Below are positions 17,981-25,344 of a stretch of 31,315 bases of DNA, one piece after another (the stretch's first letter is position 1; the number at the start of each line of letters is the position of its first letter). The notes beneath the pieces are model-generated. The model was not told the origin of the DNA and ran no database searches. It saw nothing but the letters and a program-made list of their open reading frames with translations. Position numbers and translations under genes: made by a program. The stretch is from an uncultured Planctomycetales bacterium (GTDB lineage Bacteria; Planctomycetota; Planctomycetia; Pirellulales; S012-138), in the NCBI GenBank assembly GCA_937982665.1, contig CALJLD010000196.1, forward strand, positions 1 through 31,315, read 5' to 3'.

Positions 17981-18769
17981 ATGTCGTCACAATCTCATTC
18001 TTCAAAGCCCGTAGTTGGAATCAATCTGGACTTTCGCGCAGCAGCTAAGGCATCCCCAGCTTTCAGCTATGTTGCGGCCGGCTATTACGACTCGATCAGC
18101 GAGGTGGGCGGCGTCCCGATGCTGATTCCGCCGCTTGAAGAAGACAACGATCTCAACCAGCTGCTGGACCTGGTTGATGCTGTTGTGATGATTGGAGGCG
18201 CGGATTTGGATCCTCGCCGTGATGGCTTTATGTTGCATCCGTCCGTACGTCTGCAAGACGCCCGGCGCGAAACGTTTGATCGACGCCTGATGAATCAGAT
18301 TTCGCGCAAGCGCTTGCCTGTGTTTGCAATTGGTTCCGGCATGCAATTGCTCAACATTTCACAAGGTGGCAATCTCTTCTTGCACATTCCGGAAGACTTG
18401 CCGAAAGCGCTGCCGCATGCGGACAGCTTGGACAAGGGCCATCGACACGCGTTGGACATTGTGCCTGACTCTGTTATGTGGCGAGTTTTTGGCGACGGGG
18501 AAATCCGCGTAAACAGTATGCATCACATGGCCATTGACGAAGTTGCTCGCGGCTTCCGCGTCACGGCGCGTTGTCCAGATGGCGTTGTGGAATGCATTGA
18601 AAGCGAGATGCCCGATTGGTTTGCGATGGGCACGCAATTTCATCCCGAATCTGATTCGGCTTCCGCGTTGGACATGCGGATCTTTGAAGAGTTCATCGAC
18701 GGCGTGAAGCAAGCGAAAGAACTCGCAGCGCAAGGCCCCGAATTCCAATTGGTCGGCGTTGCCGCGTAG
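17981..18769 (+). CDS. Peptidase C26 / gamma-glutamyl-GABA hydrolase-like protein lacking the catalytic cysteine
   Basis: 262 residues from the ATG at 17981, preceded by GGGAGG with a 6-base spacer. The fold markers are clear: VVGINLDF, VVMIGGADLDPRR (69-80), VNSMHHMAI (178-185) and GTQFHPESDS (217-226). The family nucleophile motif, normally G-I-C-R-G-M-Q-L-L-N, reads AIGSGMQLLN here, so Gly118 replaces the catalytic Cys. His221 and Glu223 of the triad remain. By family knowledge active members hydrolyse gamma-glutamyl bonds; this copy should be inactive as an amidase and may be a binding or regulatory protein. The frame is intact, so it is not a decayed pseudogene. A strong terminator follows. 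Confidence 0.88.
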   Translation: MSSQSHSSKPVVGINLDFRAAAKASPAFSYVAAGYYDSISEVGGVPMLIPPLEEDNDLNQLLDLVDAVVMIGGADLDPRRDGFMLHPSVRLQDARRETFDRRLMNQISRKRLPVFAIGSGMQLLNISQGGNLFLHIPEDLPKALPHADSLDKGHRHALDIVPDSVMWRVFGDGEIRVNSMHHMAIDEVARGFRVTARCPDGVVECIESEMPDWFAMGTQFHPESDSASALDMRIFEEFIDGVKQAKELAAQGPEFQLVGVAA

Positions 18770-18800
18770 TTTGTTGATTAAGAAAATGAGAAAAACACCT

Positions 18801-18830
18801 AGAGCGCGGCTAATCGGCCGCGCTCTTTTT
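18801..18830 (+). terminator. Rho-independent terminator after the C26-like gene
   Basis: AGAGCGCGGC (18801-18810) pairs perfectly with GCCGCGCTCT (18817-18826), with a 6-base loop, followed by TTTTT. It lies 31 bases after the stop at 18769. Confidence 0.9.
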
Positions 18831-19001
18831 GTGGGTGGATTACCGGCACGAATGATGGCTTTTTGCCCGGAGAGTGGATGTAAGTCGTTTGCTTGAAACA
18901 GCTTATGTTGTGAGTTGTGGCTCGGTTCATACGGGTTATGCGGAGAGCATACGCCGGCTATTTATATTCTCTAAATTCCCCAGACCCTCCACACAAAATC
19001 A

Positions 19002-19030
19002 TTGACAGCAGGCACTGACCTGATCAAAAT
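19002..19030 (+). promoter_or_regulatory. Candidate sigma-70-type promoter of the small secreted protein gene
   Basis: A consensus -35 box TTGACA (19002-19007) is spaced 17 bases from CAAAAT (19025-19030), a 4-of-6 match to the -10 consensus. This would give a leader of about 95 bases before the ATG at 19131. It sits between two terminators, which supports a stand-alone transcript. Assigned by pattern only. Confidence 0.45.
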
Positions 19031-19130
19031 CGTTCTTCATAGCTAAGGGAGCTTGTGGCGCTTGGCGTCCGATCTCTCGCCCAGATTAGCACTTTTTCAG
19101 TTTCTCTACTTTGGTTCTGGAGCTTGTACT

Positions 19131-19547
19131 ATGAAGAAGGTTCTCGCTGTTGTCGCCGCTTTCGCGGTCGCTTTTGTTGCCGCCCCGGCTTTCGCCGCTG
19201 ACGGTCACGTTTCGTCCAGCACTCTGCAAGCCCTCGGTTTGGGCAACATGCAAGTCGCTACCGACGCTGAAGGTATGGAAGTTCGTGGTATGGCCTCCTT
19301 CGCCGTTACAGGTGGAGTGAGCGCTGCTGCTGGTCTCGCTTTCGTTCCGGGCGCTGCCACGGGTAGTGCCGCTTTGAATTTCGCCGCCGGTGGCGCTGCT
19401 CACGGTGGTATCTTGGCCAGCAATGCTGCTCAAGCCAACGGTTCGTTTGCGAATGGTGCCGTCACCTCGACGATCCCGCTCGTGGGTACGTTCTCGGCCG
19501 CCTACGCTTCGCAATCCGGTGGTTTCGGCGTTGCTTCCGCTCAGTAA
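19131..19547 (+). CDS. Small Ala/Gly/Ser-rich secreted protein, candidate fibre or surface subunit
   Basis: 138 residues from the ATG at 19131 (GGAG 8 bases upstream). A textbook signal peptide, MKKVLAVVAAFAVAFVAAPAFA, ends near residue 22. The mature part has no cysteine and is dominated by Ala, Gly, Ser, Asn, Val and Thr, with runs such as GGVSAAAGLAF, GAATGSAALNFAAGGAA and SQSGGFGVASAQ. Codons are strongly biased to GCT, GGT, CGT and GTT compared with neighbours, a sign of high expression. It has its own promoter-like boxes and a strong terminator. I recognise no family. Position before two outer-membrane barrels and two C39-like peptidases makes it a candidate exported structural or amyloid-like subunit (inference). 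Confidence 0.8.
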   Translation: MKKVLAVVAAFAVAFVAAPAFAADGHVSSSTLQALGLGNMQVATDAEGMEVRGMASFAVTGGVSAAAGLAFVPGAATGSAALNFAAGGAAHGGILASNAAQANGSFANGAVTSTIPLVGTFSAAYASQSGGFGVASAQ

Positions 19548-19598
19548 GCGACAACTGCAACACTTGGAGCTAATTCCAAGCTAGCAAGCAACAACTCG

Positions 19599-19633
19599 AA
19601 CGCTCCTCTTCACAAGAAGGGGAGCGTTTTTTT
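19599..19633 (+). terminator. Rho-independent terminator after the small secreted protein gene
   Basis: A 12-base-pair stem (AACGCTCCTCTT, 19599-19610, with AGGGGAGCGTT-type arm at 19617-19628, one G-T pair) and a 6-base loop are followed by a run of seven T. It lies about 50 bases after the stop at 19547, so most transcripts of the small gene should end here. Confidence 0.9.
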
Positions 19634-19938
19634 GTTTGCTTGCATGCCGTAAGTTTTGCGACCGTGCCAGGTGGCGCGAAACTTTAACGATCGGCGAAAG
19701 TCTTCAACTCAACTTTCGGTGGATTCCATAAATACCGCCGATTCCCATTACATTCTTTGTGATGCGCCTGACGATACATCCAGCAAGGAACGGTACCGCT
19801 CCCGCGATGGATCGCATGGACTTGCGCCACGTGGAGCCGTCGCGGGACCGTGAAAACAGGACTGTCCCAGATAGTCCATATCCCGTAGCGCGAGCACGAG
19901 GCTCGCCTTGGCGCATTTTCCCGGGGGGGAATTGATCG
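19634..19938. other. Intergenic region upstream of the outer-membrane barrel gene
   Basis: No gene is supported. A perfect hairpin, GCGAGC-ACGAG-GCTCGC at 19890-19906, sits 33 bases before the barrel start. A G-run (CCGGGGGGGA, 19921-19930) provides the likely ribosome site. The promoter of the barrel gene should lie in this stretch but is not obvious. Confidence 0.4.
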
Positions 19939-21096
19939 ATGAGATGCCTTAAAGTTTTCGCGATTGCGAACGGAATTCTGTTGGCCGGCATGTTGTCCGC
20001 CAACGCGATGGCCAATGACCATTTTCATGCTCCGACCACGCCATCGGCTTACTTCCAGGATCCCCCGGCGCCTGCGCCGGTTGTGGACAATGGAGGGCCA
20101 CAGACCGCTCAGCAACAGGTCTACGGCGACTTTATTAACTGCTGCAACACATGCGTGAGCTGCGGCTTGTACGCTGGTGCCGAGTCCACCAACTTCTGGG
20201 CATTCAACGAGCCCGAACAAACCGTCACATTCACCAACCTGCTGAACAACCAAACGTTCACAGGCACGTCCGATCCTGGTCTGGGAACGGGCATCCGCAC
20301 CTGGGTTGGCCTCCAACGCTGCGGTTGGGGCATCCGTGCCACTTACTGGCACTTTGAGAATGACACCGTTAACGTTGAGCCGACTTCGGTCGTCAACTTC
20401 ACGGCTCCGGAATTCACCCAGTTCAATGAAATCTATCACTTGAACATGGACGTTCTGGATCTCGAATTCACGCAGTCGATCGATTGCAACTGCTGGACAG
20501 TCAACAGCTCGATCGGTGCCCGCTATGCGGACATCGAACGCGAAGCCAAGGTCGTCGGCGTTGGCCGCTTGGGCAACACCGTTGATCTGCTTGGTTTGGC
20601 CGTCGGCGGCAACGAAATCGAAGGCACCGGCCTGACGTTCTCCATTGGCGCTTCCCGCCCGCTGTACCACCGCTGTGGCTGGAACTTCTTCTGGAGCTAC
20701 CGTGGTTCGGTCCTCTACACGGACTACAGTGCTTCCTCGCTGACGCACGCCCAATCCTTCCAAGCTTTGGGTGCTGCTCCCACGAACGCGTTTGCTCGCA
20801 ACGTGGCCTACGCCGCTGCGAACAACGACGAAGCCATCTACGTTTCCGAAGCCCGCGTTGGCTTGCAATATGAGCGTCAGCTGTGCTGCATTCCGGCTCT
20901 GTTCTTCTGCAACGTGGCGATCGAGTACCAACACTGGGATACGGGCGACGCGTTTGCCCAAACCGGTTCGTTCGCTCAATCTGTCGGTAACGGCGGCCTG
21001 GGTCCCTTCGGCGCTCGCGTCGATGCCAACTCGATCGCTCACGATGGCGATCTGGACTTGATCGGTTTCACCATCGGCTCCGGCTTCACCTACTAG
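19939..21096 (+). CDS. Outer-membrane beta-barrel protein, Lpg1974/BBP7-like
   Basis: 385 residues; the ATG follows a G-run ribosome site. Residues 1-25 are a signal peptide ending SANAMA. Residues 26-60 are Pro/Gln-rich; the remainder alternates polar and hydrophobic residues in about 10-residue strands with frequent aromatic girdle residues (TYWHF, FFWSYRGSVLYTDY, IEYQHWDTG). The protein ends IGSGFTY, and a terminal aromatic residue is the usual outer-membrane barrel signal. Cysteine pairs are frequent (INCCNTCVSCGLYAG, QRCGWG, DCNCW, QLCCIP), suggesting disulphides or a Cys-rich plug. The pattern fits the Lpg1974-type porin families expanded in planctomycetes. It probably forms a surface pore or structural barrel; substrate unknown. 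Confidence 0.8.
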   Translation: MRCLKVFAIANGILLAGMLSANAMANDHFHAPTTPSAYFQDPPAPAPVVDNGGPQTAQQQVYGDFINCCNTCVSCGLYAGAESTNFWAFNEPEQTVTFTNLLNNQTFTGTSDPGLGTGIRTWVGLQRCGWGIRATYWHFENDTVNVEPTSVVNFTAPEFTQFNEIYHLNMDVLDLEFTQSIDCNCWTVNSSIGARYADIEREAKVVGVGRLGNTVDLLGLAVGGNEIEGTGLTFSIGASRPLYHRCGWNFFWSYRGSVLYTDYSASSLTHAQSFQALGAAPTNAFARNVAYAAANNDEAIYVSEARVGLQYERQLCCIPALFFCNVAIEYQHWDTGDAFAQTGSFAQSVGNGGLGPFGARVDANSIAHDGDLDLIGFTIGSGFTY

Positions 21097-21237
21097 GCAC
21101 CGGACAGGCGTTCGCTTGCGAATGTCCTAAACGTGTGAAGGTGATGCAAAGCTGAGGTACCTGGTTAAGCACCAGTGACGTAAGCACCGCAAGAAGATCG
21201 GGCGACCGACTCCACGCGAATCGGCGCCCGAGGCGGC

Positions 21238-21261
21238 CCCCTCGACGGATCGGGGGAGGGG
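21238..21261 (+). promoter_or_regulatory. Hairpin that can cover the ribosome site of the FapF-like gene
   Basis: CCCCTC (21238-21243) is a perfect complement of GAGGGG (21256-21261), which is the ribosome-binding sequence before the ATG at 21266. A competing fold pairs CCCC (21238-21241) with GGGG (21253-21256) plus CGA with TCG, leaving most of the ribosome site free. The two folds are mutually exclusive, which could tune translation. Only complementarity is seen. Confidence 0.35.
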
Positions 21262-21265
21262 AAGA

Positions 21266-22942
21266 ATGACCCAACCAAGAAACGCCAATGACCGCCAAGG
21301 ATGGAAAGTGGTCAGGAGCCATTCGATGAGTGCCACAGGTGGAAAACAACGCCGCTTGATTGCGACGACATTCGTCGCGGGATTCGGCGCGCTCCTGTTA
21401 GGGGCGGTCACATCGCGCGACGCGGAAACGGTCGCGGCTGGTGACACGCAGAAAGAAGCCAAGGCTGTTTCTGCGCATGATCTGGCCAGCGAAGCGCTGC
21501 TGCAAGTCACGCAGCCAAGTTCGCTCACCCAGCAACTCGATGCTGGTGGCGACATGGCAAGCAAGGCCTTGCGCCAGTCGAGCTTGCCCTCGGCAAGGCG
21601 TGCGGAGCCGCAGCAACAAGTTGAACCTCAACAGCCGGCCCAACAGCCTGTTGAAACGACTGCGGGAACTAGCTCGCAGCAATTGCGTCTGCCGCCACCG
21701 CCACAAATGACGGGGCCCGCCCGCGTCATTCCGGTGGCTGGACAAGAACTGGCCAGCATGGCCTTGCAACGGTCCACGACTCCTTCGTCGCGTCGCCAGC
21801 AAGGTACATCCGCGCACCAGGTTGCCGAGAACAGCATTCAACGGCTGCAACTGCAAACGGTCTCGACCGGTCCGCAGCAAACGCCGCAAATGTCGAGTTC
21901 TTCGATCAGCGACTCGCGCAGTCAACGAAACGCGACATTGAGCGCGCTGCGTAACAACGGTTTGATCCAAGACGGAGACGCCCAAGATCAAGGCAACGCC
22001 GGCGACGCTGGAGCCCCAGTGCCGCAAGGGGGAGTTGAGTCCGTTCAGCCGCCAGGAGCGACAGACGAAGAACGCACCTTTGGTGAAGAGCCTCAAGAGG
22101 ACACCACCAACACGTTGCTGTTCTTGCGTACGGACACGATCTTGTTGGATCCGGGCGAATGGCAGTTTGACATTACCTTGCAGTACATGCAAAACACGGT
22201 TGACTTCGCCAATGTTGGCCTGGTCAATGGTGTGCCGGTTATCGGCGAAGCTGTGCGACGTCAGCGAATCCTCCTGCTTCCGATGGAGCTTCGCATGGGC
22301 GTCACGCCGTACACACAAGCGTTCGTCAACGTGCCCTTCGGTTGGGCCAACAACGAGTTGGCTTTCGCCGGCTCGGAAGAGTTCATGAACGACGGCGGTA
22401 TCTCGGACGTGAGTTTTGGTCTGACCACCCAACTGGTTCAGGGCAACGAAATCTGCCCTGAGATCTTGGGAACGGTTGCCTGGTCCGCCCCCACCGGCGA
22501 TGCCTCGCTGTTGACCACAACCACGTCACCGGGCACCAACTTGGGAGAAGGCTTCTGGACCATGCGTGGCGATCTGTTGTTCGTCCACAACTATGATCCG
22601 GTTGTCGTCTTCTACGGATTTGGTTACCGCCATCGCTTCAATAACGAGATTGATGGCTTCAATGTGGATCCAGGTCAACAAGCGTTCTACCGCTTGGGTG
22701 TTGGCTTTGCCGTCAACCCGCAAGTCACGTTGAGCACGGCTTTCCTTGGAAACTATATTGGTTCCGACGTCATTGAAGGCGTCCGCGTTGCTGGCGGAAT
22801 CCGCGAACCGATGTCGCTGCGATTTGCCGCGACAGTGACTCCAAAGTGCCCCGGCCACTGGCGAACGATTGAACCGTTCGTGAATGTTGGGATCACAGAT
22901 GAAGCTCTCGACACGATCTTCGGAATCACTTGGACTCGCTAG
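21266..22942 (+). CDS. Outer-membrane barrel protein with long repeat-bearing N-terminal region (FapF-like candidate)
   Basis: 558 residues; GGGGAGGGGAAGA precedes the ATG. A hydrophobic segment (LIATTFVAGFGALLLGAV, 31-48) after a basic stretch acts as signal peptide; Met21 is an alternative start. Residues 70-280 are Gln/Ser/Ala-rich and contain degenerate repeats of the type LAS-x-AL-x-Q-S...PSSRR at 71-86, 95-112, 160-177 and 184-195. From about 281 (NTLLFLRTDTILLDPGEW) the sequence turns into a beta barrel that resembles the phenol MetA-degradation/FapF-type porin group, with strands such as MELRMGVTPYTQAFVNVPF. In Pseudomonas FapF such a barrel with an N-terminal helical plug exports amyloid subunits. 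Two C39-like peptidase genes follow directly, as a FapD-like partner would. Transport function is inference. Confidence 0.75.
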   Translation: MTQPRNANDRQGWKVVRSHSMSATGGKQRRLIATTFVAGFGALLLGAVTSRDAETVAAGDTQKEAKAVSAHDLASEALLQVTQPSSLTQQLDAGGDMASKALRQSSLPSARRAEPQQQVEPQQPAQQPVETTAGTSSQQLRLPPPPQMTGPARVIPVAGQELASMALQRSTTPSSRRQQGTSAHQVAENSIQRLQLQTVSTGPQQTPQMSSSSISDSRSQRNATLSALRNNGLIQDGDAQDQGNAGDAGAPVPQGGVESVQPPGATDEERTFGEEPQEDTTNTLLFLRTDTILLDPGEWQFDITLQYMQNTVDFANVGLVNGVPVIGEAVRRQRILLLPMELRMGVTPYTQAFVNVPFGWANNELAFAGSEEFMNDGGISDVSFGLTTQLVQGNEICPEILGTVAWSAPTGDASLLTTTTSPGTNLGEGFWTMRGDLLFVHNYDPVVVFYGFGYRHRFNNEIDGFNVDPGQQAFYRLGVGFAVNPQVTLSTAFLGNYIGSDVIEGVRVAGGIREPMSLRFAATVTPKCPGHWRTIEPFVNVGITDEALDTIFGITWTR

Positions 22943-23007
22943 TTTGAGTCAGCACAACGTTGCCAAAAACTGACAATCCGCTGCACCACCAAACCAGGTA
23001 ACCACCC

Positions 23008-23745
23008 GTGACCAGAGACATTCGCTCTAAGTTGAAGCCAACCGCAGCGTTTGCTGGATTGCTCACGGCGGCTACCTTGGTTTTCGGTGCTGCAGAGGTG
23101 AGTCAAGCTCAGCACACAGGCCCTCGGGCCCCAGTGCGGGATCCCAACCGAGTTTTTCGGAAGTATCCGAAGTCGTGGATGGAGATCAAAGTTCAAAACA
23201 TCGTCACGCAAAAACAGGATTTCTCCTGCGGAGCCGCGGCTCTGGCTACGATGTTGACCTACCACATCGGCGATCGGACGACGGAACTGCGCATCTTGCA
23301 AGAAGCAGACGCAATGTTCACGCCAGAGGAGTTGCTGGATCGCATTCAAAAAGGTCTGACACTGACTGACTTGCGTCGCTTGGCTGTCGAGCTTGGCTAT
23401 CCGGCGACGATCGGTAAGCTGACCCTGCAGGACTTGGCCGACTCGAAGACACCCATCATCGTTGGCATCATTGTTAACGAATACGACCACTTCGTTGTCT
23501 ATCGTGGTATGGATGGCAAGTACATTTACCTTGCCGATCCGGCCCGCGGAAACCTTCGCGTACCCATTCGCGAGTTCCTTGGCCAATGGCAACAGAACCT
23601 TGGTTTGGTTGTTGTTCCCAAGGATCAATCCACCGTGAATTGGTCGCCGCTGATGCTTCAGGCTGATGAGATGATGCTCGGCGAGACCAACCGGCTGTAT
23701 GTGCGTGACCGATTGACCACAGGCCCCGGCGCATCCGGAAACTAA
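23008..23745 (+). CDS. Secreted C39-like cysteine peptidase, copy 1 (FapD-like candidate)
   Basis: 245 residues from a GTG at 23008 with AGGT about 9 bases upstream. Residues 1-35 form a signal peptide (FAGLLTAATLVFGAAEVSQAQ). The peptidase C39 papain-like fold is recognised from QDFSCGAAALATML (Cys74), NEYDHFVVYRG (His161) and YLADPARGN (Asp177), so the Cys/His/Asp triad is complete. The helical middle (LTLTDLRRLAVELGYPA) is typical of stand-alone C39-like proteins such as FapD. No ABC transporter domain is attached, unlike bacteriocin exporters. It lies 65 bases after the barrel gene and upstream of a close paralogue, and is likely periplasmic, where it could process or chaperone the barrel or its cargo (inference). 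The C-terminus ends TTGPGASGN. Confidence 0.87.
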   Translation: MTRDIRSKLKPTAAFAGLLTAATLVFGAAEVSQAQHTGPRAPVRDPNRVFRKYPKSWMEIKVQNIVTQKQDFSCGAAALATMLTYHIGDRTTELRILQEADAMFTPEELLDRIQKGLTLTDLRRLAVELGYPATIGKLTLQDLADSKTPIIVGIIVNEYDHFVVYRGMDGKYIYLADPARGNLRVPIREFLGQWQQNLGLVVVPKDQSTVNWSPLMLQADEMMLGETNRLYVRDRLTTGPGASGN

Positions 23746-23824
23746 TAGTTCAGGCTTATTATCCGCGCGCACAATGTCAGCCCCATTGAATCTACTGTCA
23801 CGTCACATTGTTGACTGACTTTCC

Positions 23825-23840
23825 CCGAGCAACGGCTCGG
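23825..23840. repeat. Perfect hairpin between the two C39-like genes
   Basis: CCGAGC (23825-23830) and GCTCGG (23835-23840) pair perfectly around the tetraloop AACG. It could slow or attenuate transcription between the duplicated peptidase genes. No T-run follows. Confidence 0.4.
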
Positions 23841-23923
23841 TCCCAACAATTCGAGCGGGCCGCAGACCCAAACGCGGCACTAACCCAGCATCTCGGTACC
23901 TCGTCACGACCCAGGCGGTGCCA

Positions 23924-24661
23924 GTGAGTATTCTCGCATTCCGTTCGCGCAGACTCTGCGCATGCGCAATGGTTCTCGCCATTGCCTGGCTTGTTGTCAC
24001 CGATAGCTCACCGGCCTTTGCGCAACAGGGCACAGGCCCGCGCTCTCCGGTCCGTGACCCCAACCGAGTCTTCCGGCGGTACCCCAAGTCTTGGACCGAA
24101 ATCAAGACGCAGAACATTGTCACGCAACAGCGTGACTTTTCCTGCGGGGCTGCCGCGCTGGCGACAATGTTGACCTACCATCTGGGCAGTTCAACGTCGG
24201 AATATCGCCTGCTGCAAGAGTTGGATGCCATGTTGTCCAAAGAAGAGATCTTGGACCGCATGGAAAAAGGTCTCACCCTGACAGACTTGCGCCGCCTGGC
24301 AGTACGGCTGGATTATCCAGCAACGATTGGACGTTTGAGTACGCAACAGCTGTTGCAAGCCAAAACGCCGCTAATTCTCGGCATCATCGCAAACGAGTAT
24401 GACCACTTTGTGGTCTATCGCGGGACAGATGGTAAATATGCTTACCTGGCCGATCCCGCCCGCGGAAACCTGCGCGTGCCATTGCGAGAGTTCACGGGGC
24501 AATGGCAACAGAACCTGGCGTTGGTTGTTGTCCCCAAAGACAACTCAACAATCGATTGGTCACCCTTGATGGTGCAATTTGAAGAGACGTTGCTTGGCGA
24601 GACGAACCGACTCTACGTTCGCGATCGTCTGACAACAGGACCAGGCGCCTCGGGCAACTAG
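23924..24661 (+). CDS. Secreted C39-like cysteine peptidase, copy 2 (tandem paralogue)
   Basis: 245 residues from the GTG at 23924, chosen over the GTG at 23918 because AGG then has an 8-base spacer. A signal peptide ends near SPAFAQ. The mature protein aligns without gaps to copy 1 over about 208 residues, with about 164 identical by eye. The triad is again complete (Cys in RDFSCGAAALATML, His in NEYDHFVVYRG, Asp in YLADPARGN). The last 21 residues, from GETNRLYV to TTGPGASGN, are identical in both. Signal peptides and the middle helices have diverged most, so the copies may have different partners. Function as for copy 1: periplasmic peptidase or chaperone for the neighbouring export locus (inference). 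It converges with the head-GIN gene across an 11-base gap. Confidence 0.87.
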   Translation: MSILAFRSRRLCACAMVLAIAWLVVTDSSPAFAQQGTGPRSPVRDPNRVFRRYPKSWTEIKTQNIVTQQRDFSCGAAALATMLTYHLGSSTSEYRLLQELDAMLSKEEILDRMEKGLTLTDLRRLAVRLDYPATIGRLSTQQLLQAKTPLILGIIANEYDHFVVYRGTDGKYAYLADPARGNLRVPLREFTGQWQQNLALVVVPKDNSTIDWSPLMVQFEETLLGETNRLYVRDRLTTGPGASGN

Positions 24662-24672
24662 GCTTGCGTCAA

Positions 24673-25344
24673 CTATTCCTTCGGCTGGATTTCGCCAGAG
24701 CCGGTGATGTGACGTTCAAGCCGTTTGGGGTTGCCGGTGAAAATGATGTCACCGGAGCCGGTAATCCGTGCATCGAGTTCGTCTTCTGCATGAACGAAGG
24801 CATCGCCGCTGCCGGTAATGCTGACCTCGACGTCCTGCGCAATCAGCCCTTCTAGCTGCATGCTGCCTGAACCACGGATCGAAGCTTCCAGCTTGCTGAC
24901 CGTTCCAACAGCGACAACATCACCGGAGCCGCTGATTGTAAGATCAAAACTGCGCTCCGAGATACCTTGAATGTCCACGTCCGCGGAACCACGGATTTCC
25001 AGGTCCGTGAGACTGGGCGTTGTGATGGTGATGGTCACCGCGTTGATCGGCGAGATGTTGCGATCGCAATCGATCCGCAGGGTATCGCGCGAGACACGCG
25101 TCTCGATCAGGTCAATCAGGTTGTCGTCGGTCTGCACAACCACCGAAGGCTGTTCGCCGATCGTCACAATCACCTTCGCCTGACAGTTGATTTCGATCTC
25201 GTCAAACTCTTTGGTTTCGCGGTCTTGGAGTGCCAGCACGCCGGAGCCTGGGATCGGCGGTTCCGTGTGAATCACACATCCTTGCGACCAGAGGATCGCC
25301 AACGCGGATACGGCCATGGAGATGATTTTGACTGGCGTAGCCAT
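24673..25344 (-). CDS. Head-GIN (DUF2807) domain lipoprotein
   Basis: 223 residues from the ATG at 25344; AAGGA lies about 10 bases upstream. The frame stays open to a TTG at 25398, but that start is weaker. The N-terminus is a signal sequence (IISMAVSALAILWSQGC) with a lipobox-like ending, so Cys is probably lipidated. The mature part has the tandem G-S-G-D repeats of the head-GIN family, a right-handed beta-solenoid: RGSADVDI, SGSGDVVAV, RGSGSMQLEG, TGSGDAFVHA, TGSGDIIFTG and TGSGEIQPKE, spaced about 18-20 residues. Such proteins are thought to be envelope-attached adhesins or scaffolds; no enzyme site is seen. Whether it belongs to the neighbouring export locus is unclear, since it is on the opposite strand. 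Confidence 0.85.
   Translation of the reverse strand: MATPVKIISMAVSALAILWSQGCVIHTEPPIPGSGVLALQDRETKEFDEIEINCQAKVIVTIGEQPSVVVQTDDNLIDLIETRVSRDTLRIDCDRNISPINAVTITITTPSLTDLEIRGSADVDIQGISERSFDLTISGSGDVVAVGTVSKLEASIRGSGSMQLEGLIAQDVEVSITGSGDAFVHAEDELDARITGSGDIIFTGNPKRLERHITGSGEIQPKE

Noticed and set aside
17981..18769. C26-like gene as a pseudogene
   Set aside because: The frame is intact, ribosome site and terminator are present, and only the nucleophile is changed, so a maintained pseudoenzyme is more likely.
18801..19628. The two GC-rich hairpins as attachment sites or CRISPR-like repeats
   Set aside because: Each is a single stem followed by a T-run at a gene end, which is explained by transcription termination.
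19684..21042. 452-codon minus-strand frame antisense to the outer-membrane barrel
   Set aside because: Very long, but the plus strand has a signal peptide, barrel strands and a terminal aromatic residue. The antisense frame is Val/Asp/Arg-rich shadow sequence with no motif.
21398..22432. 344-codon minus-strand frame antisense to the FapF-like gene
   Set aside because: Arg/Leu-rich shadow composition; the plus-strand gene has the ribosome site and barrel pattern.
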